Below, in pieces: positions 33,096 through 41,531 of a DNA stretch of 64,000 nucleotides. Below the pieces are notes generated by a model that saw only the letters and a program-made list of their open reading frames with translations, was not told the origin of the DNA and ran no database searches. How positions within the stretch are numbered: the stretch's first letter is position 1; every line of letters starts with the position of its first letter. Source of the stretch: Bradyrhizobium zhanjiangense (GTDB lineage: Bacteria > Pseudomonadota > Alphaproteobacteria > Rhizobiales > Xanthobacteraceae); contig NZ_CP022221.1 of the NCBI RefSeq assembly GCF_004114935.1, forward strand, positions 6,221,001 to 6,285,000, written 5' to 3'. Position numbers and translations under genes: made by a program.

Positions 33096-33529
33096 GATGG
33101 CGCTGCCTCAATTTCCTCATCGACATTCAGATGCGCGACAAGCGCAGCCCGAACATCGTCGGGCCACGGAATGGCGTGGTGATCCACGAGCGAGGTTGCG
33201 GCAAGGATCTGGCGTGCGCGCCAGCGCATGCCATCCGAGCCCGAGACGACATGAGCCAAATGCAGCGATGATCCGCCCACCCGGCCGATGCGCAGCTTGA
33301 ACGTCAAGAGATCGCCGAACATCGACGGCCGGGAGAAATCGCAGGTCAGATGCACGGTGGGCGTGCCGATCTTGCGGAGCGTGATCAATCCGGGCCAGGG
33401 AAATCCGATCGCCTCCCAGAAGTCTTCGACGACTCCGTTGAGCATGTTCAGATAGGCCGGGAAGTAGGCGATTCCGGAGGGATCGCAGTCCGCGAACCGC
33501 AGCTTGCGGTCGAACGAGAACGCCGTCAT
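33092..33529 (-). CDS. 4-hydroxybenzoyl-CoA thioesterase-family hotdog protein
   Basis: Predicted 145-residue single hotdog domain. The N-terminal motif RFADCDPSGIAYFPAY carries the Asp that is catalytic in 4-hydroxybenzoyl-CoA thioesterases. It hydrolyses acyl- or aryl-CoA thioesters to the free acid. The ATG at 33529 overlaps the upstream gene's TGA by one base, and the 3' end overlaps the EthD gene by 4. Beside a gentisate/salicylate-type dioxygenase it may release the ring-cleavage substrate from an aryl-CoA (for example gentisyl-CoA), which would fit the aryl-CoA ligase at 41532-43148. This is inference. Confidence 0.85.
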   Translation of the reverse strand: MTAFSFDRKLRFADCDPSGIAYFPAYLNMLNGVVEDFWEAIGFPWPGLITLRKIGTPTVHLTCDFSRPSMFGDLLTFKLRIGRVGGSSLHLAHVVSGSDGMRWRARQILAATSLVDHHAIPWPDDVRAALVAHLNVDEEIEAAPS

Positions 33530-34437
33530 CAGATCGCGACGACCGGGTGCCGGATGACACCGACGCCGTCGACCCCGGCCTCCACCACGTCGCCCGGCCA
33601 CAGCCATTCCTGCGGAGTCATGCCTGCGCCCACCCCTTCCGGCGTTCCCGTCGCGATGATGTCGCCCGGCTCCAGCGTCATTCCGGACGAAATGTCGGCA
33701 ATCAGGGCCGGAACATCGAAGATCATGTACTTGGTGTTGGAGTCCTGCTTCGTGACCCCGTTCTTGGTCAGCCACAGCCGCAGGTCATGTGGATCGGCAA
33801 TCTCGTCCGCCGTCACGATGCAGGGGCCGAACGGCGCATAGGTGTCCATGCCCTTGGAAAAGATCCACTGCCCAGCCCGGCGATTGTCGCGCGCGGAAAT
33901 GTCGATCATCACCGAATAGCCGAACACGTGGTCCATCGCCTTCTCGGCCGCGATGCGCGTCGCGGTCCTGCCGATGATGACGGCAAGCTCGACCTCCCAG
34001 TCGAGCTGCTGCGTCATCTTCGCATTGTGCTGGATTGCCGCGCCGGGACCGATCACGGAGGTCGGCGGCTTGGAGAAGACGACCGGCTGTTTCGGCAGAT
34101 CCTTGTCCGTGTCCAGGCTCTTGGCGGATTCCGCGACATGCGCGCGATAATTCAGCCCGATGCCGAAGATGTTCTTGCGGGGCCGCGGGATTGGCGCCTG
34201 CAGCCTCACGTCCTCGAGGGGAACGGCAGCGCCGGCCGGCAAGCGCCCATTGGCGCTCTCGAGGCCGTCCTTGAGCGCCGGCAACAGCGTCGCGTTGTTG
34301 TCGATGAATGAGAGCATGTCGTTCGGCCATGCCAGACCGCACGATGCGCCGAGGCGCTCGACATCGACGACCAGCCCGTTGACGAGCACTCCAAGGCGGG
34401 TACCGGCGGAGCCGAAGGTATAGGTCACGAGACGCAT
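33529..34437 (-). CDS. fumarylacetoacetate hydrolase-family protein
   Basis: Predicted 302-residue FAH-family enzyme with the fold's metal-site signatures: IFGIGLNYRAHVAES, QLDWEVELAVIIGR, the GYSVMIDISARD region and DIIATGTPEGVGAGM. Next to a gentisate-type dioxygenase the natural role is hydrolysis of maleylpyruvate or fumarylpyruvate to pyruvate plus maleate or fumarate; no maleylpyruvate isomerase gene is seen nearby. It is the second gene of the operon, 51 bases after the dioxygenase. Confidence 0.9.
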   Translation of the reverse strand: MRLVTYTFGSAGTRLGVLVNGLVVDVERLGASCGLAWPNDMLSFIDNNATLLPALKDGLESANGRLPAGAAVPLEDVRLQAPIPRPRKNIFGIGLNYRAHVAESAKSLDTDKDLPKQPVVFSKPPTSVIGPGAAIQHNAKMTQQLDWEVELAVIIGRTATRIAAEKAMDHVFGYSVMIDISARDNRRAGQWIFSKGMDTYAPFGPCIVTADEIADPHDLRLWLTKNGVTKQDSNTKYMIFDVPALIADISSGMTLEPGDIIATGTPEGVGAGMTPQEWLWPGDVVEAGVDGVGVIRHPVVAI

Positions 34438-34488
34438 GGAAGCTTGATCCGACTCTTTCCGTTGAAATTCGCACGGAGCAACGTGATG

Positions 34489-35592
34489 TCAGGCTGCCGG
34501 CTGATGGCCGGCATTGTCGCCATAGGCTTCTTCCCGATAGAGCCCGAGACCTTCGATCACAGGCAGGTCATTGAAGCAGAACAGGCAGGCGTCCTCGCTC
34601 GCGGAGGCATTGCCGTGCTCATGCCAGGCCCAGGACGGAACGCAGAAGATATCGCGCTCCTGCCATTCGAAGCGCTTGCCTGCGATGACGGAATAACCGC
34701 TGCCCTTGGCGACCTGGTAGATGAAGCTGCCGGTGTGCCGGTGCGATGTCGTCTTCTCGCCCGGCCGCAGCATTTGCATGCTCGCGCCGATCGTCTGCAT
34801 CACGTGCCCGCCGGTGACCGGATTGACATAACTCATGAGGATGCCGTCGTAAGGCGAGCCGTCGGTCGCAGCCGCATATTTCTGCAGGGCTTCGTAGGTC
34901 GGCTCCCACTCATATTTGAACATCGGCGAATAGCCCTTCGACCACGGCGCGTTCACCGGGCGAAGCCCGAGGTTGCCCCAGGTCTTGGTCATGTCGTCGA
35001 CGGGATAGCCGGACTCTTCCTGCTGGATGTTGGGATGCACCACGAAGAAATTGGCTTCGAGCGCGTTGACGAGCGGGATGTCGAGCCCGTCCTGCCAGAT
35101 GCACACCGAGCCGCCGGCGTCGACCCCGTGCTCGTGCCAGGTGCCGTTTGGTGTGAGCACGAAATCGCGGGCCCCTAACGTCATCTTGTGGCCGTCGACG
35201 ACGGTGTAGGCACCCGAGCCTTCCATGATGAAGCGCAGGGCCGAAGCCGAGTGCGCGTGGGCCGAGGCGACCTCGCCGGGATGCATGACCTGCAAGCCCG
35301 AATAGAGCCAGCCGACGGCTGCCGATACGTCGCGACGACCGGGATTGTTGAGATAGATCACCCGGCGCCCGGCTTTTTCGGGAGAGACCAGCTCGACCGA
35401 GCGCAGCACATGTTCGCGCAGATCGCCGTAGCGCCAGAGCACGGGAACGGACGCCGATTGCGGCTGCCATGGCTCGATCTTGTTGGCGACCGTCCACAAA
35501 GCACCGGCTTCGTATTTCTCGAGATCCTTGTAGTAGGCCTTGAGCTCCGGAGTGTCCTCGACATTGGCCCGGCCGATCACGTTGTCCCGCAT
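34489..35592 (-). CDS. gentisate/salicylate 1,2-dioxygenase-like bicupin
   Basis: Predicted 367-residue bicupin ring-cleavage dioxygenase. Cupin 1 has the Fe(II) ligand region HAHSASALRFIMEGSGAYT with TWHEHG further on; cupin 2 has HRHTGSFIYQVAKGSGYS. The WRYGDLREHVLRSVELVSPE block is family-typical. It cleaves the ring between the carboxylated carbon and a neighbouring hydroxylated carbon. The length matches salicylate 1,2-dioxygenase as well as gentisate 1,2-dioxygenase, so the substrate is open. The ATG at 35592 with GGAGG upstream is preferred over a longer frame. It is the first gene of the four-gene operon and divergent from the oxidoreductase pair. Confidence 0.88.
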   Translation of the reverse strand: MRDNVIGRANVEDTPELKAYYKDLEKYEAGALWTVANKIEPWQPQSASVPVLWRYGDLREHVLRSVELVSPEKAGRRVIYLNNPGRRDVSAAVGWLYSGLQVMHPGEVASAHAHSASALRFIMEGSGAYTVVDGHKMTLGARDFVLTPNGTWHEHGVDAGGSVCIWQDGLDIPLVNALEANFFVVHPNIQQEESGYPVDDMTKTWGNLGLRPVNAPWSKGYSPMFKYEWEPTYEALQKYAAATDGSPYDGILMSYVNPVTGGHVMQTIGASMQMLRPGEKTTSHRHTGSFIYQVAKGSGYSVIAGKRFEWQERDIFCVPSWAWHEHGNASASEDACLFCFNDLPVIEGLGLYREEAYGDNAGHQPAA

Positions 35593-35933
35593 CTCATCCT
35601 CCAAGTCCTGTGGCGTCTTAGGGCGTTCGTCGGATCGAAGCGTGCCATCCATTGATGGCCGTCGCCAGGGATCGACCATCCAGTTCCAAACGGAGATGGC
35701 CGGGAACATCGTCGTAGAAGGCCAACGAGATTTGCGCCGGCTTGTCGGCCATTGCGCTCGCGCTAAGATGCCGAGGTGAAGCCTGCATGGCGGCAGCCTT
35801 GACGCGAGGCAGCTTGAGCATCGGCCCTACCCTGTCACTGGTCACGACCGCGCCCGAACTGGGATGGCGGCATGTCCGGCGTTGACTTACTTCATATGTA
35901 AAATTATGGTAATGCATATTTCTGGAGGACGCA
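35593..35933. other. divergent promoter region between the dioxygenase and oxidoreductase operons
   Basis: This 341-base gap has no gene. The plus-strand promoter with its palindromic sites is at 35882-35918; the promoter for the dioxygenase operon was not identified. Confidence 0.5.
35882..35918 (+). promoter_or_regulatory. predicted promoter and operator of the IorAB-type operon
   Basis: TTGACT (35882-35887), a 17-base spacer and TATGGT (35905-35910) form a sigma70-like promoter. A CATATG (35893-35898) lies in the spacer, and TATG-6-CATA (35905-35918) covers the -10. The latter matches the spacing of the site at 45956-45971, suggesting a shared regulator, probably one of the two MarR proteins encoded downstream. 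Confidence 0.5.
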
Positions 35934-38093
35934 ATGGCTGAACGGTCTTTCGCTCGCGAGGTCGAAGATCTCCGGCTCGGCGCGGGCGACATCTTCCGCG
36001 GCGAAGGCATCCTCGCCATCACCAAGGCGCTGCTGCAATCCGGTGTGGCCTATGTCGGCGGCTACCAGGGCTCGCCGATCTCGCATCTGATGGACGTGCT
36101 GGCCGACGCCAAGGACGTGCTCGACGATCTCGGCGTCGTGTTCCAGAGCTCGGCCAACGAAGCGGCCGCCGCGGCGATGCTCTCGGCATCGGTGATGTAT
36201 CCGCTGCGGGGTGCGGTGGCCTGGAAGTCCACGGTCGGCACCAATGTCGCCTCCGATGCGCTCGCCAATCTCGCTTCCGGCGGCGTCACCGGCGGCACCA
36301 TGATCATCGTGGGCGAAGATTACGGCGAAGGCTCCTCCATCATGCAGGAGCGCACCCACGCCTTCGCCATGAAATCGCAGATGTGGCTGCTCGATCCGCG
36401 GCCCGACCACGACTGCATCGTCAACCTGATCGAGAAGGGTTTCGAGCTCTCGGAATGCTCGAACACGCCGGTGATGCTGGAAGTCCGCGTTCGCGCCTGC
36501 CACATGCATGGAAGCTTTGCCTGCAAGGACAATGTCAGGCCGGCGTACACGATCAAGGACGCGCTCAATAATCCCAAGCGCGACGTCGGCCGCATCGTGC
36601 TGCCGCCGGCGGCCTATGAGCATGAGCAGGAGAAGATCAAGACGCGCATGCCCGCGGCGATCGGCTTCATCCGCGACAACAAGCTAAACGAATGGATGGG
36701 ACCGAAGCGCGGCAAGGTCGGCATCATCATGCAGGGCGGCATGTACAACAATGTCATCCGCGCGCTGCAATATCTCGGGCTCTCGGATGCCTATGGCAAT
36801 ACGCAGATCCCGCTTTACGTCATGAACGTCACCTACCCCGTGATCGACACGGAAGTTGCGGAGTTCTGCCTCGACAAGGACGCCGTCCTGATCGTCGAGG
36901 AAGGCCAACCGGAATATCTGGAGCAGGCGATCAATACCGTGCTGCGGCGCAAGGACATCCAGGCGCGCGTCCACGGCAAGGACGTGCTGCCGATGGGCGG
37001 GGACTACACCGCGCAGGTCCTGCTCGGCGGTGTCAGGGAATTCCTCGAGAAGACGGAGCCGAGATTGCTCGGCAACAGGCCGCCGGCACCGGATGCCGTT
37101 CCCGTGCTCAATCATCCGGCGGTCGAGAAGCTCAAGCAGGTCGTGCCGGCCCGGCCGCCGGGCCTGTGCACCGGCTGCCCGGAACGGCCGATCTTCGCCG
37201 CGATGAAGCTGGTGGAAGAAGAACTCGGCGAGCACCACGTCTCGGCCGACATCGGCTGCCATCTGTTCTCGATCCTGCCGCCCTTCAACATCGGCGCGAC
37301 GACGATGGGCTTCGGCCTCGGTCCGGCCTCGACCTCCGCATTCAACGTCAAGGCCGATAAGCGCTCGATCGCGGTCATGGGCGACGGCGGTTTCTGGCAC
37401 AACGGGCTGACCAGCGGCATCGGCAACGCCGTCTTCAACAAGCATGACGGTGTATTCGTCATCGTCGACAATTTTTACACCTCGGCAACCGGCGGCCAGG
37501 ACATCCTGTCGTCCCGCGCGGTCAACAAGCGGCGCAAGATCAACAATTCGATCGTGCAGGCCGTGAAAGGCATCGGTGCCCAATGGGTGCGGCAGATCGA
37601 CCGCACCTATGACGTCGGCAGGATGCGCGACACGCTGAAGGAGGCGCTGACGACGAAGGATGAGGGTCCCAAGGTCATCGTCGCCTCGTCCGAATGCATG
37701 CTGAACAAACAGCGCCGCGTGAAGCCGCAGACGAGCAAGGCGATCAAGGACGGGCTGCGCATCGTCAAGGAGCGCTTCGGTGTCGATGAAGACGTCTGCA
37801 CGGGCGACCACGCCTGCCTCCGCCTGTCGGGCTGCCCATCCCTCTCGGTGAAACAGCTCGACGATCCCCTGCGCGACGATCCGGTCGCCGCGATCGACAA
37901 TTCCTGTGTCGGCTGCGGCAATTGCGGCGAGGTCGCCGAGGCCGCCGTGCTGTGTCCCTCGTTCTACCGCGCCAACGTCATTCACAATCCGACCCGCTGG
38001 GACAGGTTCAAGTCGAACATCGCGATGACGGTGATCGGCTGGCTGCAACGGCGGCGCGAGCGCCGCCGACCGGCGCTCGAGGCGCTGACATGA
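35934..38093 (+). CDS. indolepyruvate ferredoxin oxidoreductase-type alpha subunit
   Basis: Predicted 719-residue thiamine-diphosphate enzyme subunit (IorA type) that oxidatively decarboxylates a 2-oxoacid to an acyl-CoA with ferredoxin. In order it shows a pyrimidine-domain-like N-terminus (VGGYQGSPISHLMDVLADAK), the GLCTGCPERPIF motif, the TPP-binding MGDGGFWHNGLTSGIGNAVF and a C-terminal [4Fe-4S] region with CTGDHACLRLSGCP and CVGCGNCGEVAEAAVLCP. TCTGGAGGAC precedes the ATG. It overlaps the beta gene by 4 bases. In an aromatic locus the substrate may be an arylpyruvate or arylglyoxylate, but this is not determined. Confidence 0.9.
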   Translation: MAERSFAREVEDLRLGAGDIFRGEGILAITKALLQSGVAYVGGYQGSPISHLMDVLADAKDVLDDLGVVFQSSANEAAAAAMLSASVMYPLRGAVAWKSTVGTNVASDALANLASGGVTGGTMIIVGEDYGEGSSIMQERTHAFAMKSQMWLLDPRPDHDCIVNLIEKGFELSECSNTPVMLEVRVRACHMHGSFACKDNVRPAYTIKDALNNPKRDVGRIVLPPAAYEHEQEKIKTRMPAAIGFIRDNKLNEWMGPKRGKVGIIMQGGMYNNVIRALQYLGLSDAYGNTQIPLYVMNVTYPVIDTEVAEFCLDKDAVLIVEEGQPEYLEQAINTVLRRKDIQARVHGKDVLPMGGDYTAQVLLGGVREFLEKTEPRLLGNRPPAPDAVPVLNHPAVEKLKQVVPARPPGLCTGCPERPIFAAMKLVEEELGEHHVSADIGCHLFSILPPFNIGATTMGFGLGPASTSAFNVKADKRSIAVMGDGGFWHNGLTSGIGNAVFNKHDGVFVIVDNFYTSATGGQDILSSRAVNKRRKINNSIVQAVKGIGAQWVRQIDRTYDVGRMRDTLKEALTTKDEGPKVIVASSECMLNKQRRVKPQTSKAIKDGLRIVKERFGVDEDVCTGDHACLRLSGCPSLSVKQLDDPLRDDPVAAIDNSCVGCGNCGEVAEAAVLCPSFYRANVIHNPTRWDRFKSNIAMTVIGWLQRRRERRRPALEALT

Positions 38094-39658
38094 GAGACGA
38101 GACGGTTCGACTTGCGCTTCCCGCGGCCGGCGAAGCGACCGAGCGCCCGATCTCGATCGCGATCCTCGCCATGGGCGGCCAGGGTGGCGGCGTGCTGACC
38201 GACTGGATCGTCCAGCTCGCGGAGAACCACGGCTGGGTCGCGCAGTCGACCTCGGTGCCCGGCGTCGCGCAGCGGACCGGCGCCACGATCTACTACATCG
38301 AGGCGATGCCGCCGCTCGATGGGCGCAAGCCAATCTTGTCGCTGATGCCGACCCCCGGCGATGTCGACGTCGTGATGGCGGCCGAATTCATGGAAGCTGG
38401 ACGCTCGATCCTGCGCGGGCTGGTAACGCCGGACCGCACCACCCTGATCGCCTCCAATCACCGGTCCTTTGCCATCGGCGAGAAGATCGCGCCGGGCGAC
38501 GGCATCGCCGACGACGGGGCCGTGCGAGGGGCGATCGGTGTTGCCGCCAAGAGCGAAATCATCTTCGACATGAACGCCCTGGCCATCGCACATGGCAGCG
38601 TCATTTCCGCTGCGATGTTCGGCGCGCTCGCGGCCACCGGCGTGCTGCCGTTCGACCGCGACAGCTATCTCGCGGTAATTCGCGCCGGCGAGAAAGGGGC
38701 CAAGGCGAGCGTTGACACCTTCCAAGCCGCTTTTGATCGCGTCCGCATCGGGGCGCCCAATGTCGCCGTAGCCCCCCGGCCGGAGAAAAACAAACAAAGC
38801 CCCTCGCCTGCGCCCTTCGATCCCCGGCTGGCCAAACTGCTCGAACGGCTCAAACACGAGCTGCCGCAGCCCGCACGCGACCTGGCCCACGCCGGCCTGA
38901 AAAAGGTGGTCGACTTCCAGGACATCGCGTACGGCGCCGAATATCTCGACATTCTCAGTGGGCTGCACGCCGCCGATCGCAGCGCCGGTGGCGCGGACAG
39001 AGGCTTTGCCTTCACACGGATGGCTGCAAAGTACCTCGCCAATGCCATGACCTATGACGACGTCATCCGCGTTGCCGACCTGAAGACACGCTCGGCGCGC
39101 CGCGCGCGGATCGAGGGCGAGCTGGAACTGGCGCAAGGTCAGGTGCTGCAGACCACCGAATTCATGCACCCCCGCATGGAGGAGGTCATGGGAGCGTTGC
39201 CCGCGGGGTTTGGTCGCTGGCTCGAGACCAGGCCGCGCCTGATGGGATGGCTCGATCGCCGCGTCAACAAGGGACGCCGGGTGCGGACCTATTCGCTGCC
39301 CTGGTTTCTCGCGCTCTATGTCGTGGGCGGTCTCCGGGGCCTGCGCCGCCGCTCGCGCCGCCACGCCATCGAGACGGCGCATCGCGACGAATGGCTCAAG
39401 GCTGCCACCGAGTCGGTCCGCACCAATTACCAGCTCGGCGTCGAGATCCTGCAATGCCGCCGGCTGGTCAAGGGCTATTCCGATACCCACAGCCGCGGCC
39501 TGTCGAAGTTCGACAGGACGCTGGCCGCGATCACGCTGGTTGCACAGCGCGAGGATGCCGCCGACTGGGCGCGCCGCCTGCGGGAGGCGGCGCTGAAGGA
39601 CGGCCCGGGCAAGCAGCTCGACGGCGTGATCCAGACCATCAAGAGCTTCGCCTCATGA
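38090..39658 (+). CDS. indolepyruvate oxidoreductase-type beta subunit, long form
   Basis: Predicted 522-residue partner of the alpha subunit. Residues about 20-220 match the gamma/beta domain of 2-oxoacid ferredoxin oxidoreductases: ILAMGGQGGGVLTDWIVQLA, VPGVAQRTGATIYYIE and SVISAAMFGALAATGVLPF. The rest is the long C-terminal extension typical of the beta family proteins of this kind (YGAEYLDILSGLH, FAFTRMAAKYLANAMTYDDV, LPWFLALYVVGGLRGL). The true start is the ATG at 38090 overlapping the alpha stop; the frame is open earlier only as a shadow. Confidence 0.9.
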   Translation: MRDETVRLALPAAGEATERPISIAILAMGGQGGGVLTDWIVQLAENHGWVAQSTSVPGVAQRTGATIYYIEAMPPLDGRKPILSLMPTPGDVDVVMAAEFMEAGRSILRGLVTPDRTTLIASNHRSFAIGEKIAPGDGIADDGAVRGAIGVAAKSEIIFDMNALAIAHGSVISAAMFGALAATGVLPFDRDSYLAVIRAGEKGAKASVDTFQAAFDRVRIGAPNVAVAPRPEKNKQSPSPAPFDPRLAKLLERLKHELPQPARDLAHAGLKKVVDFQDIAYGAEYLDILSGLHAADRSAGGADRGFAFTRMAAKYLANAMTYDDVIRVADLKTRSARRARIEGELELAQGQVLQTTEFMHPRMEEVMGALPAGFGRWLETRPRLMGWLDRRVNKGRRVRTYSLPWFLALYVVGGLRGLRRRSRRHAIETAHRDEWLKAATESVRTNYQLGVEILQCRRLVKGYSDTHSRGLSKFDRTLAAITLVAQREDAADWARRLREAALKDGPGKQLDGVIQTIKSFAS

Positions 39659-39798
39659 GATTGACCTTAGCGCCGGATTGCCGTTCAAGCTGACGCGGGT
39701 CAGAATCGAGCTGCTTGACTGCGATTCCCGGTGCGCTAATCGGGGCTGACGATCTTCGGAATACCTCCGCCAGACGAACCCGGACCCCTGGTCACGCA

Positions 39799-40290
39799 AT
39801 GCCGGCAGCACTGAAAGAGAACATCGTTCCCCTCGGGCAGATCGAGACCCGACTCTGGCTGCAGCTGCTGTCGCTGCACGGTGACATCTTCGCGTCGCTG
39901 AACGCGCTTCTGATCTCGGAGTTCGGCTTGTCACTGGCGAAGTTCGACGTGCTGGCCCAACTCGACCGCGACAGGAACGGCCTTGCGCTCGGGCAGTTGT
40001 CGCAGAACCTGAAGGTTTCCGGCGGAAACGTCTCGGGTTTGGTGCAGCGTCTCCTGGCCGACGATCTCATCAGCAAGGAAATGTCCAGCGAGGACCGCCG
40101 GTCCTTCATCGTCCGCCTCACGCCGAAGGGCGAAGCCCTGTTCCGGAAGGCCGCCGACATGCACAAGAGACATCTCAGCCAAAGGCTCGAGACCATTTCG
40201 GCCGGCGAACTGGACACCGCGCTGTCGGTGCTGCGGTCTCTTTCGGCAAAAATTCATACCCAGAGCAAGAAGCAAAGTCGCAAGAAATAA
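39799..40290 (+). CDS. MarR-family regulator (first of a tandem pair)
   Basis: Predicted 163-residue winged-helix regulator with SLAKFDVLAQLDRDRNGLAL, LKVSGGNVSGLVQRLLADDL as the recognition region and SSEDRRSFIVRLTPKGEAL as wing. It resembles the regulator at 1653-2195 (the same LAQLDR..GL.LG.L...L.VS.GN core). The ATG at 39799 is preferred over upstream codons. Its TAA shares one base with the ATG of the next MarR gene, so the two are made together and may act as a pair on the aromatic-locus promoters. Confidence 0.88.
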   Translation: MPAALKENIVPLGQIETRLWLQLLSLHGDIFASLNALLISEFGLSLAKFDVLAQLDRDRNGLALGQLSQNLKVSGGNVSGLVQRLLADDLISKEMSSEDRRSFIVRLTPKGEALFRKAADMHKRHLSQRLETISAGELDTALSVLRSLSAKIHTQSKKQSRKK

Positions 40291-40772
40291 TGGCGAGAGA
40301 ATCCAAGAGCAGGTGGAAATCCGGCCCGCCGCGATCAAGGGACCAGCTGCAAGCCTACATCCCCTATCTGTTCAATCGGCTGGCAAATCGCTGGAACCTC
40401 GACCAGAACCGCGATCTCAGCGAGCACGGCATCAACAACGTCGTGTTTCGAACACTGTCGATCCTGTTCATCTACAAGACTCTCACCGTCAACGAAGTCG
40501 CCGTTCTCGCCGTGACCGAGCAATCGACCGCCAGCAGGATGGTCGAGTCGATGGTATCCTCGGGTCTCGTCAAGCGCGAGATCGCCGAGGACGACCAGCG
40601 CCGCCGGGTGGTGGCGTTGACGCCGGACGGCGAGGCGCTGTTGCGCAAGATCTGGCCCATCATGGAAAAGAACTATGAGCGGCTGACCGCCGGGATCGAT
40701 CCGGACGAGATCGAGATCTGCGCGCGGGTGCTCGCCAGGATGGTCGAAAACATCAAGCAGAACCAGATCTGA
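40290..40772 (+). CDS. MarR-family regulator (second of a tandem pair)
   Basis: Predicted 160-residue MarR-type protein of a different subgroup. It shows ISEHGINNVVF-like dimer and core helices (DLSEHGINNVVFRTLSILFI), VTEQSTASRMVESMVSSGLV as recognition region and AEDDQRRRVVALTPDGEALL as wing. The start overlaps the previous stop (TAATG). It ends 4 bases before the convergent SDR gene, leaving no room for a separate terminator. It probably controls one of the CATATG-type operators in this locus. Confidence 0.88.
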   Translation: MARESKSRWKSGPPRSRDQLQAYIPYLFNRLANRWNLDQNRDLSEHGINNVVFRTLSILFIYKTLTVNEVAVLAVTEQSTASRMVESMVSSGLVKREIAEDDQRRRVVALTPDGEALLRKIWPIMEKNYERLTAGIDPDEIEICARVLARMVENIKQNQI

Positions 40773-40776
40773 TCCG

Positions 40777-41505
40777 TCAGGGGCCGAGACCGACCAGGCT
40801 GGTGCCGCCGCAGACATACAGCACCTGCCCCGTCACGAAATCCGAGCGCTCGTCGAGGAAGAATTCGACCGCGTGCGCCACGTCCTCGCGCGCACCGAGC
40901 CGGCCGACCGGGACGTTGCGCGCCATTCGCTCCTGCCGCTCGGAATCCTTGGGGATGATGCCCCAGAAATTGTCGGTCAGGATCGGGCCCGGCGCGACGA
41001 CGTTCACCGTGATGCCGCTGGACGCCAGCTCCAGCGCCCATGTCCGCGCCATGCCGTGCACGCCGGCCTTGGTGGCGGAATAGGCCGAGCGGGTCACGGC
41101 GCCCATCGCCGCGCGCGAGCTGACGAACACGATGCGGCCGAAACGGCGCGAGATCATGCCTCCCAGAGCGGCCTGAGTCAGGAGCATCGGTGCGCCGAGA
41201 TGCAGCTGCGCAAGCTCCAGGATGTCCTCGGGCTTTGCATCCGGCAACAGGTTCGGCAGGATGATGCCGGCATTGTGCACGAGGCAATCAATCGCGTGGT
41301 TGGCGCCAATCTCCTGCGCGATGGCCCGCGCCTCCTCAAGGCTGGTCAGGTCCGCGCAATAGGCCGCGAGCAGATCGTGCGTCCAGCCCGGCTTCTCCAG
41401 CCCCACCGAGACCACGCGCTGTCCCTTGTCGACCAGCCTCTTCGCCAGCGCTTCGCCGATCCCGGAATTTCCGCCGGTGATGAGTGTGGTGCGTATTTGG
41501 CTCAT
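40777..41505 (-). CDS. short-chain dehydrogenase/reductase
   Basis: Predicted 242-residue classical SDR with TGGNSGIG, HNAGI, a Ser in IVFVSSRAAMG and YSATK. All catalytic residues are present. It lies 26 bases after the ligase in the minus-strand operon with the Rieske dioxygenase. A natural role would be oxidation of a cis-dihydrodiol or a hydroxyacyl intermediate; Rieske dihydrodiol dehydrogenases are often SDRs. The role is inferred from context. Confidence 0.88.
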   Translation of the reverse strand: MSQIRTTLITGGNSGIGEALAKRLVDKGQRVVSVGLEKPGWTHDLLAAYCADLTSLEEARAIAQEIGANHAIDCLVHNAGIILPNLLPDAKPEDILELAQLHLGAPMLLTQAALGGMISRRFGRIVFVSSRAAMGAVTRSAYSATKAGVHGMARTWALELASSGITVNVVAPGPILTDNFWGIIPKDSERQERMARNVPVGRLGAREDVAHAVEFFLDERSDFVTGQVLYVCGGTSLVGLGP

Positions 41506-41531
41506 GATCGGTGTCCTGCGGGCTTTCCGGG

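Noticed and set aside
36684..39490. Long minus-strand frames opposite the IorAB-type genes
   Set aside because: Shadows with no recognisable domain; the plus-strand proteins carry complete motifs.
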